A stretch of 64,000 nt of DNA from Linum tenue (GCA_946122785.1 CAMGYJ010000002.1:60041703-60105702); one strand, 5' to 3'. Shown: positions 31,799 through 44,804, counted from the stretch's first letter. Program-made: numbers and translations. The notes: generated by a model not told the origin, from the sequence alone.

Positions 31799-32232
31799 AT
31801 ATATATGGTGACGTCTTCAATGCACTCACTTTTTTTTGGTGCATTCAGTGCACTCGCTTCGTAACCGTCATTTAAACATGCGCTTTATGTCAAAATGATG
31901 TCAATTATCACTTATGATGTGATGAACAATAACGCACATAAATTTGCACAAAAAATATTAAATATTTACTTTAATTTGAAGGACTTAGAGTTTAGAGATT
32001 TAGGGTTAGGGTTAGGATTTATAATTTGAGATTTAGGAATAGAACTCAAAATTGGAGGTCTAGGGCTTAGGGTAATCCGCTAATTAGTTGTTATCATATG
32101 TTATATCATCATATTAGACTAATTTAATAAATTAAAATTCAAAATCCAACACTTTAAGACTAGTTTTTGAGTTGGGTGCATTGAATGCACTCATTTTTGT
32201 GAGTGCACCGAAGTAGTCACCATATATATATA
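31799..32232. mobile_element. MITE, copy 1 (TATATATGGTGAC termini)
   Basis: The left end TATATATGGTGAC matches the inverted right end GTCACCATATATA. Subterminal TGCACTCA words occur in both orientations at each end. No coding capacity is seen. The superfamily is undetermined because the TA-rich flank hides the target duplication. Confidence 0.65.
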
Positions 32233-32239
32233 AATTTTA

Positions 32240-32626
32240 TCGTACCTTGAGTAAAATCAAAGGTAATACATATCCTAAATAGAAAAATGATATCTACATT
32301 GTGAATTGATCGGCGTTTGGGACATGGTATTGTATCCTAATTGTTAAAGATTAAAATCTAGGTTTTAATTCTATAAATCTCTCACACTAAGATCATTTAT
32401 TTAGAAACAATGATTGACGGTCACAATTCGTCGAAATACATCCAAAAATTATATTCACCATCTTAGTGTTTAAACTCTATGATTTGGATAATTAAGAACA
32501 AGAGTCCACTCGTGAAGGATTAGAGTATAGTATCAAACGACAAATTCTTGTTAATTTGAGTTCTAGATAGCATTTTCTTACCAAAAGTGTGCAGTACCTT
32601 TGATTTTACTCAATTTACTATAGAAT
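32240..32626. repeat. Fold-back element, copy 2
   Basis: Arms at about 32240-32314 and 32555-32626 are inverted relative to each other (TACCTTGAGTAAAATCAAAG against CTTTGATTTTACTCAA). The central part matches copy 1, including a GACGGTCACAATTCGTC-like core and AATTAAGA words. Confidence 0.65.
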
Positions 32627-32627
32627 A

Positions 32628-33054
32628 CAATATATATGCGCTTTGGTTTTTAGTGCAGTCACTTTTTTGTGTGCATTCTATGCACTCGCTCATAATCAGG
32701 CAATTCATGTAAAAATGATGTCAATCGTCACTTGTGGAATGATGGACAAGAAAACACATGAATTTGTACAAAAATATTTCAAGATTTACTTTAATTTGAA
32801 TGATTTAGGAATTTAGGCTTAGGGTTTAGGTTTACAATTTGGGGTTTTGGGTTGAGATTCAAATCTGAAGGTTAAAGGGTTAGGGTAATGGATTGATTAT
32901 TTGTAAAACTATGTTAAATCATCATATTAGACTAATGCTATCAATTAAAATTCAAAATTTTATATATTGTTGTCACTTTTAGAATTTGATACATTAAATG
33001 CACCAAAAAAAGCGAGTGCAAACGAAGTAGCGACCTATATATAGATTACACCAT
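32628..33054. mobile_element. MITE, copy 2 (diverged)
   Basis: It aligns by eye with 31799-32232 along its whole length, sharing AAAATGATGTCAAT, TTTACTTTAATTTGAA and CATCATATTAGACTAAT. Termini are more decayed. With the preceding fold-back it repeats the 31374-32232 unit in tandem. Confidence 0.65.
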
Positions 33055-34029
33055 AAATCTTTTATACAAGTACAGAAATAATTTAGTTTGCAATATAGTA
33101 GACCGTTAATACGTATGTAGTAGACAACAGCCAGTAGGGGAGGGTTCCAAGTGGCAGATCGAAGAAGATGGTCTATTCTGTGTTATTCAAAGAGTAGAAG
33201 AAGAAGACGACGAATATTCCACGGACAAGAATGGCCACACAAACGACACATTAGTTTACAAAACTGAAGAAGGCGGCCGGTCGAGAACTTGATCAATTAA
33301 TCGTAGGGAAACTGGAGACCAATTCAGGAGTGTTCTTCATTCAGAAATCAGAACTACTGTTGCTTAGTTGTGATACATTTGGAATATTAGTTCCCCAACT
33401 GCCGTAACATCCCAACACGTTATTATTCCAACCACCTCCTGTGCTGACTAAAACAACCAACATATATCTCCTTTGGCCGTCCATGTTTTACTTTAGCATG
33501 TCAATTGTTGTATGTATATACATTTTTCAGGCTGACTTTGTTAGATTTCATGCCGTGGCAATCTAATAAATTCTATCCATCAACACAATTCAACTCAACC
33601 TGTCCACTAAAAAATTCATTCAATTTGATCTACGTAATTTGAATAATACTGTATACGCTTTTTTATTATATAAGGATGATATAGATTAATTTGATAATTA
33701 GGTGTTATTGAAGGAATTTAAATCTAGGATCTCTAGGTTCAAGACCAGTGATATTTAACACTAGACCAAGTACTTATTTGCAAGTTTTGATATGTTTTAT
33801 AATTTATAATTAGCAGGTTACTTATGTTGGAACTCATATCTACCTATAGAAAATCACACATGACATAATAAGTGGGTTCGAGTGGAATCTAGGACAAACA
33901 CCCGTACTCACCCTAACCAAAGTTAATTAAGTTTTGCATTCTGCTAATATAAGTTAATGATAAATGCAATGTGCACATAAGTACAAATTAATGATAAAGT
34001 AATGTTGTCTAATATTGCACAAACACTTT
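33055..34029. other. Intergenic spacer
   Basis: AT-rich sequence with no gene that I can support. Confidence 0.45.
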
Positions 34030-34039
34030 GTTTTTTCTT

Positions 34040-35360
34040 GGCTAAATTACACGTTTGGTCACTCAAATTATACAAATTTTTCACGTTTGCCACCCGAATT
34101 ACTTTTCTTTCTTATTCGCCACTAACTTTAGGAATCATTTCACCGTTAGTCACCGGCCGTTACACTCCGTTAAATTTATCCTATGTGGCAGTCAACTGTA
34201 AAGTTTGACTGTTAACTAGATGACGTGGAAATTAAAAAACTAAAAAAATAAAATTATTTTTCCAATTCATCATTCCACCTACTTTTATCTATATGATTTA
34301 TCATAGTAATTATTTTATAAAGATTTATTAAATACAAAAATTAATTATCAGCCCCAAGACAATCTCCTCTGCTACGAGAAGAGCGGTCGGCGGTTAAAGG
34401 CCAAAGAGCTCTGGTCGGAGCTCAACAAACTCTCCGACTTCCTCTGTTTCGGCTTCTCCGACGGCAACAATGATAGTAAACCCATTAATTATCCAGGCAA
34501 AATAATAATCAATCAACTCCGCTATCTTTTTAGGCATTTTAATTTCTTCCTCTTTCCCTTGTGATTGGCGGTGATATTTGGTCCCTTTCTTCAATTGATT
34601 GCGGGCGCATCGGCGGATGACGAGGTAAAGAGTAGCACTAAAACGAATAGTCATAACAATGATGATAAAAAAAATCCTGGCGGGCGACAAAGAGGTCGGA
34701 AGAATGTGTACAGGGGCATAATGCAGCGACCATGGGGAAAATGAGCAGCGGAGATCAGAGATCCCTACAAAGGCGTCAAAGTATGGCTGGGAATCAATAG
34801 TGCCGCGGAGGTAGCCGCTCTAGCTTACGACGACACCGCGCGCCAACGGATCCGCGGCGACAAGGCCCAGTTGAATTTCTCCACCGCCTTTAAATTCCTT
34901 CAATCGCAGTCGGCTTGGGAAGGGAAGTAGAGGAAGAAGGAGTAGCTACGGTTTCATCCTCTGCTGCTTTGAAATTTCAGCCGCTAGTGTAGAAGCAGTG
35001 CTTCGCCGTCGGAGCTGAAACCGCTCCTCCTCCGCCGCCACAACCGTTTATGGGATACAGATTTAACGAGCAGCCGCAACCACTTATTATTTTATAAAAT
35101 AATAATTAATATGATCAGTAAGTGGAATAATGAGCTGGAAAAATAAATTTATTTTTAATTTTTTTTAAATTCCATGTCATCTATTTAACGGTCAAACTTT
35201 ATAGTTGACTGCCACATAGGACAAATTAAACAGAGTGTAACGGCTGGTGACCAACGGTGAAAAGATTCGTAAAGTTAGTGGCGAATAAGAAAGAAAAGTA
35301 ATTCGGGTGGCAAACGTGAAAATTTTGTATAATTTGAGTGACCAAATGTGTAATTTAGCC
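34040..35360. mobile_element. Pack-MULE with long terminal inverted repeats
   Basis: Terminal inverted repeats of about 190 bp (34040-34230 and 35170-35360) begin GGCTAAATTACACGTTTGG and GGCTAAATTACACATTTGG. They are flanked by the 10-bp direct repeat GTTTTTTCTT (34030-34039 and 35361-35370). Long TIRs with 9-10-bp duplications define Mutator-like elements. There is no transposase. The interior holds a fragment of a host ERF gene, which makes it a Pack-MULE. Confidence 0.9.
34351..35085 (+). pseudogene. Captured ERF group VII-like gene fragment, broken
   Basis: Near 34700-34885 the plus strand encodes an AP2/ERF domain: VYRGIMQRPWGK, a stop, [17 protein letters not shown], then AALAYDDTA and [12 protein letters not shown]. 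The TGA at 34742-34744 replaces the conserved Trp of GKWAAEIRD. The RIRGDKA ending and the preceding GRKN stretch resemble group VII factors (RAP2.12/HRE type). An upstream part with GRRLKAKELW recalls the N-terminal half of those proteins. Further stops follow around 34927. It cannot encode a working factor. It was presumably carried along by the MULE. Confidence 0.8.
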
Positions 35361-35370
35361 GTTTTTTCTT

Positions 35371-36087
35371 AAACAAACCTGCCCCTTGCCCCTTAATCTA
35401 TTGTTTCGTTGGCGAAACTCGCGTGTTCAATGCGCACTGTATTCAATGAAGCACAAACACAAAATCAGCAAAAATCGTCAAATATCCGCCGCCGAATGTC
35501 GGCGTCGTTGATTTGATCGACCAAACAGAAACAAAGACGACCGACAAATATCCGCCGCCGGTGTTGGCGTCGTTGATTTGATCGATGCACCTTTGACTTC
35601 TAATCAAACAACCGTTACTCGGTTCACCACCTCTCCAAACTACGTTCGAACGAGGGTGTTCAACGAGAAACGAGAAACCAAACCGAGAGTGTTCTAAGTT
35701 ACGTTACCTCTACTCCTATGGAGGTTCCTCTGGAGAGCTCCGCGACTACGACTACAAGCTACGACTACGACTCTGCAAAGGAGGTCTTTGACAGAGCGGT
35801 TCTACGAAAACTAGAGAGAAAAAGATAAATTCTGGGATGGTGCAGTTGTGATTTGATTTTGCCGTCCTTGAACTTCTCTCTCTTCCCAATCTTTATACTT
35901 CGCTCTTCTCTCCACAGTCGTAGTAACTGCCTTCGCGCCTTTGGCTCCCACATCTTCATTCCTGTCAATTGTGCAGGTAACTTCCTCCTTGTTGCGTAAC
36001 TCCCACGAGTGCAAAACCGATTGGACACACGGCAACTTGGCCAAAACGACACAGATCCAAAATCCACCATTGCTGAACTCTCCCCAT
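35371..36087. other. Spacer before the GC-rich motif array
   Basis: Several short direct repeats (AAATATCCGCCGCCG at about 35492 and 35547) occur. No gene is supportable; the minus-strand open frame at 35765-36115 shows no family features. Confidence 0.4.
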
Positions 36088-37060
36088 TGCGACGTTGTTT
36101 TCTATTAAACAACATCGTTTCAGTACCGCGACGGTGTTGATATCTCCCACGATGTCATTTTCGGCTAAAGCGACACCGTCTAGACTGATCCTTAAAATAT
36201 TAATTAATTAAACCGGCCATCATTGTTGACACGCCGTCAAACTCTCACTTCGCGGCGCCGTTCTTAATTAAACAACATCGTTTTCTATTGCTGCGATGCT
36301 GTTTAACTTTGCGATGCCGCTTTAAATTTAACACTGTCATTTTAACTACCGCGGCATCGTTTGGCCCACTCGCGGCATCGTTTTTAAATCCGCGGTGTCG
36401 TTTCTTCCTCTTGCGGCATCGCTTTCAACTAAACGACACCGTGCTAAAAAGTCATTAAAAATATTAATTAATTAATCTGGCCATCACTAGTCCAACTCGT
36501 GTATTGGCCAACGACATCATTAGCGCCAAAACGGCTCCGTTTGTTTTTTATTTTAACCACTGTCGTTTGCTAGTATAGCGGTACCGTTTTTAATTCCGCG
36601 GCACCGTTTTAGCTCTCCGCGGTGCCGCTTCTCCCCATCCAACAAGGAATGAAAATAATAATTATTAATTAGAGAAAATTCCTTCTCCAATACCCACACT
36701 AAACACGCGGCCCCTTCCGGCGGTGTCGTTTTCTGTGTCGCGGTACCGCTGAGCTTGCTTGCGGTACCGCTTTTCTGTTTCGCGGTATCGTTTTAACTCT
36801 CCGCGACACCGTTCGACTCCACGCGGTATCGCTTCTCCCCTTCCGACAAGGAATAAATAAAATAAAATAAAATACTTCTTTTCCAACACCAATGCTACAC
36901 ACGCGGTCCACGTCCTGTTTTCTGGTAAACAATGTCGTTTCCAGTGCCGCGATACCGATGAGCTTCCTTGCGGTAGCGTTTTCTTGTTTTGCGGTATCGT
37001 TTTAACTTCCCGCGATACCGCTCGACTCCAAACGACACCGTTTTTTACCCGCGGTATCGA
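36088..37060. repeat. Array of a short GCGGYRYCGTTTT motif
   Basis: Dozens of variants of GCGGTATCGTTTT and their complement (AACGACACCGCG type) are spread over about 1 kb at intervals of roughly 15-30 bp. Two longer blocks with TATTAATTAATTAA and GGCCATCA recur at about 36198 and 36465. Spacing is irregular, so this is not a simple tandem satellite. No open frame runs through it. Origin is unknown. Confidence 0.7.
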
Positions 37061-40000
37061 ATTAAATGCCGAGACTAATTAATGCGGCATTTAATTCAGG
37101 CCAAATTAATTTTAGGTGTCAACATCTATATATATGTGGCCCTTCGTAACCATGGCCTTTTAACCAATTCCACGTGGAGAGATATGGGACACAAGGAAAG
37201 TGACAACCTCATCTCCTACCGTTAGCAACAAAGCTAAATATAATTGGTGATTCGAAGCCTACTCAATATAATTAGGATTTTTTGTTTTCAAAATTTATTC
37301 GAGGTAAAATTAGAAGATGATTTTTCTTGAAGCCAATAACGATGTGTGTTTTTGTTTATCAGTTTGTGTTAAGGTTGGAAAATGATGTGTTTCCCAGATC
37401 GAGGAATTGGAGTACAGAGCGTGTACTATACCCAATTATATACGGTCCAAATCTAATCATGCTTGTGTAATCTAGCTGGATATTGTTCATAGGCACACCA
37501 TATTGAGCAACAAATTATACTACCATTTTGTTTGGTTAGCACACCAAAAATCAAACCAATAACCGAGAAAAATATGCCCTTTTTTAGAACTTGAATTCCA
37601 ACAAGCATGGATACTTTTGATTCTCAAAATCCATGTAAATAAAAAAAAAAACAAAGATTAGCAACTTAACTTCCACTATAATGTAATCAACATTACCATA
37701 ATATTATATGGGGACGTGATCGTCTCTACGGTCTACCGGAGTGTGATTTGTGAAAGAAGGAGGGTACGATATTTGTAAAATTAGGATTGAGACAGGAGTC
37801 TCGTTGGGGAGTGGGAAGAGCGGTTGAGCCGGTTACTAATACTAATTGGGAAGTCGGTTAAGTCCATGATATGGTCTGATAAACCACGATCTGAACAGAC
37901 CATACCAATAAATCAAACATCTCATAATACAGACCATGGATCAAACCAAACCACTATTAAAGATCTATGATTCGAACAAAAAATGTGCAGTTCGGTTTGG
38001 TTCATGATTTTTCAAGCAATCCGGTCTATTTTTTCAGCCCTACTTTGTGTTATGTCCTCGTTGGTTATTTTCTCCAACCCCTCTCTAGTGACGTATCCAT
38101 GGAGGTTGGACACTCCTAAAATTTGGAGAAACAATTATATAGCATCTGATAGTAGTTTGTGTATGGGTAAAGAAATATTTAAGTGATAGCATCGAGAGAC
38201 ATTTGTTGATCAGTGACTCGCTAAAACACAACACCAAACTACAACCAAGTGTAATCACAGTTCGGAAATGCAGTAAAGTGGGTTCAGTTTTACTTGTCAA
38301 CTCGGATCCTAGATGTACTGTCTACTCCGCGAATCTCTATTATCTAGCAGTAAAAGTTGAGTGAAGAAAATTAAAAGTAAAAGAAAACAGAAAGCAAGTA
38401 ACGGTTGTATGCAGATTAAGAAGGCTCACTCAGGTATGAGTCCCCCTAGATCGTAGTTAGGCCAAGTTGTAATTCACCCAAGTCAAGTTAATAGACTTCT
38501 CGATTAAAGTCGTTGATTCACTATCTCCAATTTAAGATGTTCTATTAACCTATGCGGAGCTTATCTTTCTAGGCCAAGCAGGAATCACTAGAATTTGATC
38601 AAGACTCAAGCAATTATGAATAAATACTTCAATTGGATATAATTCAATCAATCATCTATGGAGTAGAAATCATTGTGTAGACAGAAGAAATCTGCTCTGC
38701 GTCGTCAATCGTCACTCCTCAAGGCTTGAATTGAGCTCCAATGGTCGGAAAACTTGATCTATGGCACCTAAGGGTCTCGCTTCGTCACTTTCTCTCTCTA
38801 AACCTCTGTTTTCAGCTCCAAAAATCGAATGGTATCTCAATCTCCCATTTCCATATCGTTAAACCCGACTTCCCAATCCTCGGCCTGATTCCACGATCGG
38901 GTTTTTGGATGTCAGGTCGGGTTTCTCCCAAAACGGTGTGCAACGATTATTCGTTGAAGCATAATTTCCCGGTCTCGGGTAAGATTCCCCAATCGGGGAT
39001 TAAGGGGTCACAACCGGGGAAAATTCTTGGATGAATTCCGCGTACTCCATTGCAATTCCCCATTCGGGGATTAGATGAGCTGACCGAGAAATTCAATCCT
39101 CGAGCTCCGCCTTTCGTCCACTTGGTGATTTTGAACCGAAACTCACCTTCAAGCATGCACAGCCGATCCAAGACCTGAAATACGACATACAAGAACAACC
39201 TAGCGTGAAATCGGCCTAAAATACGAGAATCGAGCCTCAAACAGTGTAAGAATGGTGGGGGAAAATATGTGCAACTGTCGAGTTATCAATCAATATAGAT
39301 ATCTAATGTATTTTACTATTTTTTTCAATACGAAACACGTCGTGAACTTTTAATGTATCTTTTATTAGGCGTATATTTTCATATTTTTTAATTTTTAATT
39401 AAATTTAATTTTTAGAAGATGACACACTTCTATAAAGTTTATCGATCCGTCATTGTCCCTCTCTCTAGTACATGATGATACAGCTCTTCCAAGTACAAGA
39501 CTTGTACCACACCATGGTGGTGGAACATGTATACTAAGAGTGACCTTTGTTGATTTCATGACTAATTAGGTCTGTTTAGTGTTATAATCGAAGATCTGCA
39601 TGTTGAATTCGAAGTATAGTAATATTGGATATACGAGGTGGGTATTACCCACTGGTCTCTGAAAACTGTGGGTACGGGAATGAGGTTGCAAATCCTCCCC
39701 TACAGGAATATGGGCAGGTACGTATTTGTTACTTGGAAATGGGGATGGGGATGGTTTAGCGAAATCTCCCCCCCCCCCCCCCCCCCCCGCGCCCCATTGT
39801 CATCACTAACTTGATATGTACATAGATTCGTAAGCCTTTTATAAAAAAAAAAAAAAAAGAACAAGAAGCAACAAGTTGTGATGGTAGCCGGAGCAATATG
39901 GGTTGTCTAGGATAGTGTGGGTGGTTTGGAGCAGTATAGGTGTTGTTTGGAGCAACATGGGGTGCTTGGATGGTATCCAACACTCTCCTTAAAATAAAAA

Positions 40001-40715
40001 CTATGAATGTCAAGAATGTCGAGGGTGAAACTAAATAACACCCCAAGAGTCTCTCCAAACGATCATGCAATAATAAAATGTCTCTTGGTTCGTCGACGGG
40101 CAAGGAGGATATTCTTGACGTCTTGGATGAAATTGATTTGAAGAATATTGACTGAGCCTTTTTAATCTACTTGATGGATATATCGGTTCACTGATACATT
40201 GCGGTCGACTTGATGACTGAACTGATCGACTCACTTGTGTTGATTCCCTATTGTGCCAACTGCAAAACTAGAATGCTTTGTGTAGATGAAGAACAGTGAA
40301 GACCCCAATAACAAAACTTTAGTGCGTAACATATTCCCCTTGATTAGCTCCTTTGGTGGATTAGTTGATCAATAATGGATCGGATTGTCAATTATGGCGG
40401 CAGTTTCTTGCAAGTTTCAAACAAATAATGATATCGAATGAAAAATGATCGTTATGGAACAGTAATTTAACAATCAATCAACATCCCACCCTGTAGCCAT
40501 CAAATCGTCATAGCCAAAAGAGCACCCTTGTCTTATGCATCTCCAACTCTATCACAAATATGATTCCTCCTACAAATAACTATTTGATTTTCCAAAGCAT
40601 CAATGGTAATAAGCATTTTATGTTCTTAATTAAATAAGAAATATAAGTTGCAGGCACCTTGTTTCCGTAGAAGCCATCGTTAAAGTCATACGTTCCCGGG
40701 TCCTCTTCTCCATTA
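37061..40715. other. Repeat-rich spacer
   Basis: No gene is supportable. The segment at about 37720-38045 ends in TTTTCAGCCCTAC and has GGTCTG/CAGACC words in both orientations, like a decayed DNA element. At 38840-39110 there are CCGGGTT/CCCCGATTGGGG-like words. At 39640-39790 there is a relic similar to the hAT-like ends, followed by a run of about 18 C (39770-39788) and a run of A (39841-39858). Confidence 0.4.
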
Positions 40716-41555
40716 GGGGTGACAATGGGTCGAGTTGGATTGGGTTTTACTAAATCCAAACCAATAAGTATATCCATCAAAACAATTCGGGGTAAAATCT
40801 AATGGATTTGAAAAATTCAAACCCAACCAAACTCGTTGGATATCCGCGGGTTTATTGATTCACATGGGTTCTGTACTAAAAAATGCACAATAACCAGTTT
40901 CTGTCAAAATGAGAGTCTAACATCATTCTTCCCATACAAATTATCTAAACAAAAAATACCAATCTAGAGCATACGAGCAAACCATAAAGTATCCATACAA
41001 ATTGCTCAACATTAAAGATAAACATCCATAAACAACACGATTAATTGAAAACTTCTTCCTCCTTGTCAACTAAACTTCTTCACTCTATACTCTGTAATAT
41101 CAACTTTATTGTACACAATTAGGAAGAACAAATTAGACATGTCTCCACAAACATAAGGAAGATTAGTTGCTTAGAGAAGATATATATATATTTAGAACAT
41201 TAGATATATCGGTACCACATAAAGTAGAATCTGGATCTTGGTCATCATTAATGGTGGCAACGAGGTCGAGTGGCTGTAGGGGTGGGGGGTCGTTTCTTTT
41301 TCTTCTGGAATTGGGGTTAGGAATTAGTATGCGGGAATGGCCAAATGGAAAGTGGGTAAGGGATTCATGGTTGGGGACGGGTACGGGTTGTAGCGGGTTG
41401 GATATAGCTAAACCTAAATCCAACTCAATCCTCAAAATAGTAAACAGATTTAAACCCGAACACGGCCCATAATCCATCAATGCGGGTTTTATCCGTGTTG
41501 ACCGGGTTGGGTTGGGTAGGGTACCCGTGGGTTCAGGTTATGTTGCCATCCCTAT
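40716..41555. mobile_element. Non-autonomous hAT-like element
   Basis: The left end TAGGGGTGACAATGGG and the right end TTGCCATCCCTA form short inverted repeats. The flanking octamers TTCTCCAT and TTTCCGAT agree at five of eight bases, possibly a decayed 8-bp duplication. The subterminal region is rich in GGGTTGGGTTGGG. The right 100 bp resemble 318-397. No transposase is visible. Confidence 0.55.
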
Positions 41556-44500
41556 TTCCGATGAGTGCCAACGCATTTGTTCTATTCTTTTGCGGGATTT
41601 TTAGAGTGGTTTCTTGTTCTCTCCACACACACAAAAAAAAAAACGGTTTTGTTTGCACCTAAAATACTACGAAACAGGTTTCTTGTGTCGTGAATTGGTT
41701 GCACATAGTTCAGTGGGAAAACTATGTTGATGTGAAAAGTTAGCATCTTTTGATTTTGTAGTTTGATTGAAATTTTTGTATTGGTTGCGATTTTTCGGGT
41801 AAGAAATTGTATCTATCATTTCTTGACATTTCATGAGGAAAAAATCAATCATACTTCCCCCAACTGAAAAATATATAGCATTCAAAGTCGCCAATCTATG
41901 TTGTATACTTGCCATGAACGATTTTGAATCCCAACCAAGAGAAATGCTTAACCTATATCCAAGAGGAAACCTTGTATGCATAACAGGAAAATTATCTAAT
42001 CCGCATCCAATTAAATCCATCGAGAATCTTGATATGCAATTTGATCCATCAATCACAAACATCTCGCTCTTCAATGTGATATTCCATAAATTGTTGGATC
42101 CTAACCATCATTAACTTACAAAGTTAGTTTTTCGTATTTTGTTGCACTCAAAGGAAAGTACCAACAACTTATTCATTTCCCTTAACGATTTCTCCAATCA
42201 CATTTGGCACATTCCATTTGTCATTTTACCCTTATGACCTAAAGTTGAGATGGATTAAGCATTTTTGGAAAACTTTCCTACAAGTTGTAGGACAGGTTCA
42301 AACTCATGTTTTTTGCAAAGTGCCAAACTGGAATCATTTGTTAGTATAAGAACATAGCATGAGGGTATCTACTGCCATGTATATTCCCTCGGCTCCCCTT
42401 TAGGTTGGGTTAGTTGATCCCTAAATCATAGTCAAATATGGGGACAAGAAATTAATAAGCATAGTTTTTAGGGGAAGTAAAAAAAGAAAATGGAATCATA
42501 TTGTGTAATCGTCCTTAACAAACAGTGCCTAAACAATCAATCCACATCCCAACTATGTCCCAACCTTTTCATTATGGCATCATTGCCAAAAAAGAGCTCC
42601 CTTGTCTTATGTGTGTACAATATTCCTACATTAACATAAACCAAACCCCTCTCTCAAATATATGAAATAATACAAAGAATTATTGGACCTCTAAATAGTC
42701 AATGCCAATACTTTATGGCGGAGTATGCAACCCAAAACTCTTTAATACTTGGGTTTCTCTTTTCTCTAGTGAATTTTGGTTGAAAATTTACCGGATCAAT
42801 TCGTGAATTCTTATCATGTAGTATATATTTGCAGCATAAAAAAAATCATATAGTATATATGTAGAGTCATTATCTTTGGTACTAATGGACAAATTTATGA
42901 CAAAAGGGTAGACACTTTGTTCTGCTCATCTACAATTGTACTGGAACTAAGGATGAGTTAGTTACTTTGGATTCGAGGAATGCCATCCTCTCCAGACAAA
43001 CCTCGCTAAATGAGTTTCACATGTCATATCTTCAAGTTAATCTGACTCATCGAATTTCAATATTAAGATTCTCTTCATCTAAAATAGATTCAAAATCACA
43101 TTCTTGTTTTATCATTGCGCTCTTATAAGTTACATCTGCACGATCATGTAGTGAAGTAGAGAACTAACTCTTTTATTTCTGGAGATTCTAGAACTAAACA
43201 AGTCTTCCAAATATAAAATCAATCATCCCACAAAAGAAATTTTTTTTTTTTTTTAAATTATAAGTGACATCATTACTTTTTGAGGGTGGGTGGTTGTCCC
43301 CCTTTGATGATTTCATATCAATACCTAACCTTGTTTATTAGTAGTCTCACTGATTTAGAGAACAAAGCAACAAAATTAACTTTTTGGGCTGACGATGGTG
43401 GTGATGTGAGCAAGTGATTAAGACAGCCAAACTAGCTATGTTTAAGTTATCTCCAACTCCAAGGCACTAGTTTAGCACAAATGAGATTGTTGGGGGAGTG
43501 TTTTGATATTTTGCAGCCCAATTGGGGTGCTTTGACTTGGTCCATTAATGTAACTCTTCATCATTTTCCCTGCTCATGCTTAGCTTTAAGTGGGTTGGAC
43601 TTTTGTGGTTTGGGGGTTTCCCTTGGTGATTATTGTGGTGCCTCCAAGTGGCAGCCTTAGGTGAGTTTACTGACTCTCTTTCAATGTCATGAACTTGACC
43701 TAGCATATCAATCACAGAGTTAAGGAAAGGGATTAGTAAACTTGAATCTGACCCAATTCTAGTTTAGCCTTTGTCTGTAAGATTAATGACCATCAAGTCC
43801 TTGTCCCTCATGGCCTCACCACCTCTATTTGACATTTTGACATGTTCCTTCTTTTACCAAAACCTAGTTGTGACTTGTGACTTGTGTAGGCAAAGCAAAA
43901 CAATCAAATGAAACTAATTTATCAGGTGATAAATAGACGTAAAGGAATAGGAGTGATTTTTTTAGAGAAAAAAGGAAATGTCTGTAGCTTACAATGAAGC
44001 ATAAGTATCAAAGAGATAGATAGATTGCTCGTGATCGATTTCTTTACAGAAAAAGGAAATGTTCATAGCTCAAAATGAAGCATAATTATTAATGAGATAC
44101 ATAAATTGCTCGTGATCGTAGAAGCTTTATGGAAGATTTCTGGTTTCTGGTCATATCTGAAGTGTTCCTTAGTGGCCATTAATGAGTTTAAGTTAGATGG
44201 AAGCTTGGTATGTATGATCTTTTATTTTTCTCTCATTCTTGGGAGGTCTCGTCTGGCATCTGGTCACCTAATTTTTTGGTTCGTTTGTTTTCGAACTAGT
44301 TTCCTCAACACTCTTATTTTCTTTATTTATTAGATCTTCACTGATTCACCTCTAAATAACTTTTCAGTAATTTCTTCCATTTCTGACATGACATCTAGCA
44401 ATCTTTAACATTGTGAAAAGTGAAGCAATTTCTATGGGGTTTGTGTTTAAGATATTCTTGAGAATGCTGCCTTGTTCCCTCCTCTATGGACTATAGCATT

Positions 44501-44796
44501 GAGAAATTTGACTAGAAATTTGCAAATGGATGGTAACAAAAACCAATGCTTGTGAGGGATAAACCAGTAATTTGAGCAGTGAGTCAAGCAAAAGATGGAG
44601 AAAGAATTAATGTTGTGATTGATTGGTACTTAGTCTCTCCTAGATATCCCTTCATCAAGAGCTCCCAATATCCAAACAGAAATAAACAAAACTGAAATCA
44701 TGCTTGTGGTATTAGCTAGCCCCCCTCAACTTGCCAATCATTAAAAAAATTCAGACAAGACCCTCTCCAAGTTGTCCTGTCCCTCACATATATATA
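41556..44796. other. Spacer and upstream region of the ERF gene
   Basis: I see no supportable gene. Plus- and minus-strand open frames around 41667-42114 overlap each other and match no family that I know. A near-duplicate block of about 65 bp occurs at 43971-44036 and 44043-44115 (AAAGGAAATGT, GCTCGTGATCG). Confidence 0.4.
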
Positions 44797-44804
44797 TATA
44801 TAAA
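44797..44804 (+). promoter_or_regulatory. TATA box of the ERF gene
   Basis: TATATAAA ends a TA run and lies about 170 bp upstream of the chosen ATG at 44972. This would give a leader of about 140 bp. Confidence 0.55.

Noticed and set aside
33720..33780. GGTTCAAGACC-like word reminiscent of a tRNA T arm
   Set aside because: No acceptor stem, anticodon arm or D arm can be drawn around it.
35765..36115. Minus-strand open frame of 116 codons
   Set aside because: Composition is biased and no domain is present. It runs into the GC-rich motif array.
36224..37121. TGTTGACA and TGTCAACA termini suggesting a solo LTR around the motif array
   Set aside because: The flanking five bases (ATCAT and TCTAT) do not match, and the array begins upstream of the supposed left end.
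39760..39860. Run of about 18 C followed by a run of A, with a glycine-rich minus-strand frame
   Set aside because: These are simple homopolymers; the frame is an artefact of the C run.
41667..42114. Overlapping open frames on both strands of about 90-135 codons
   Set aside because: Neither matches a family that I know, both are AT-driven, and no splice or promoter context supports them.
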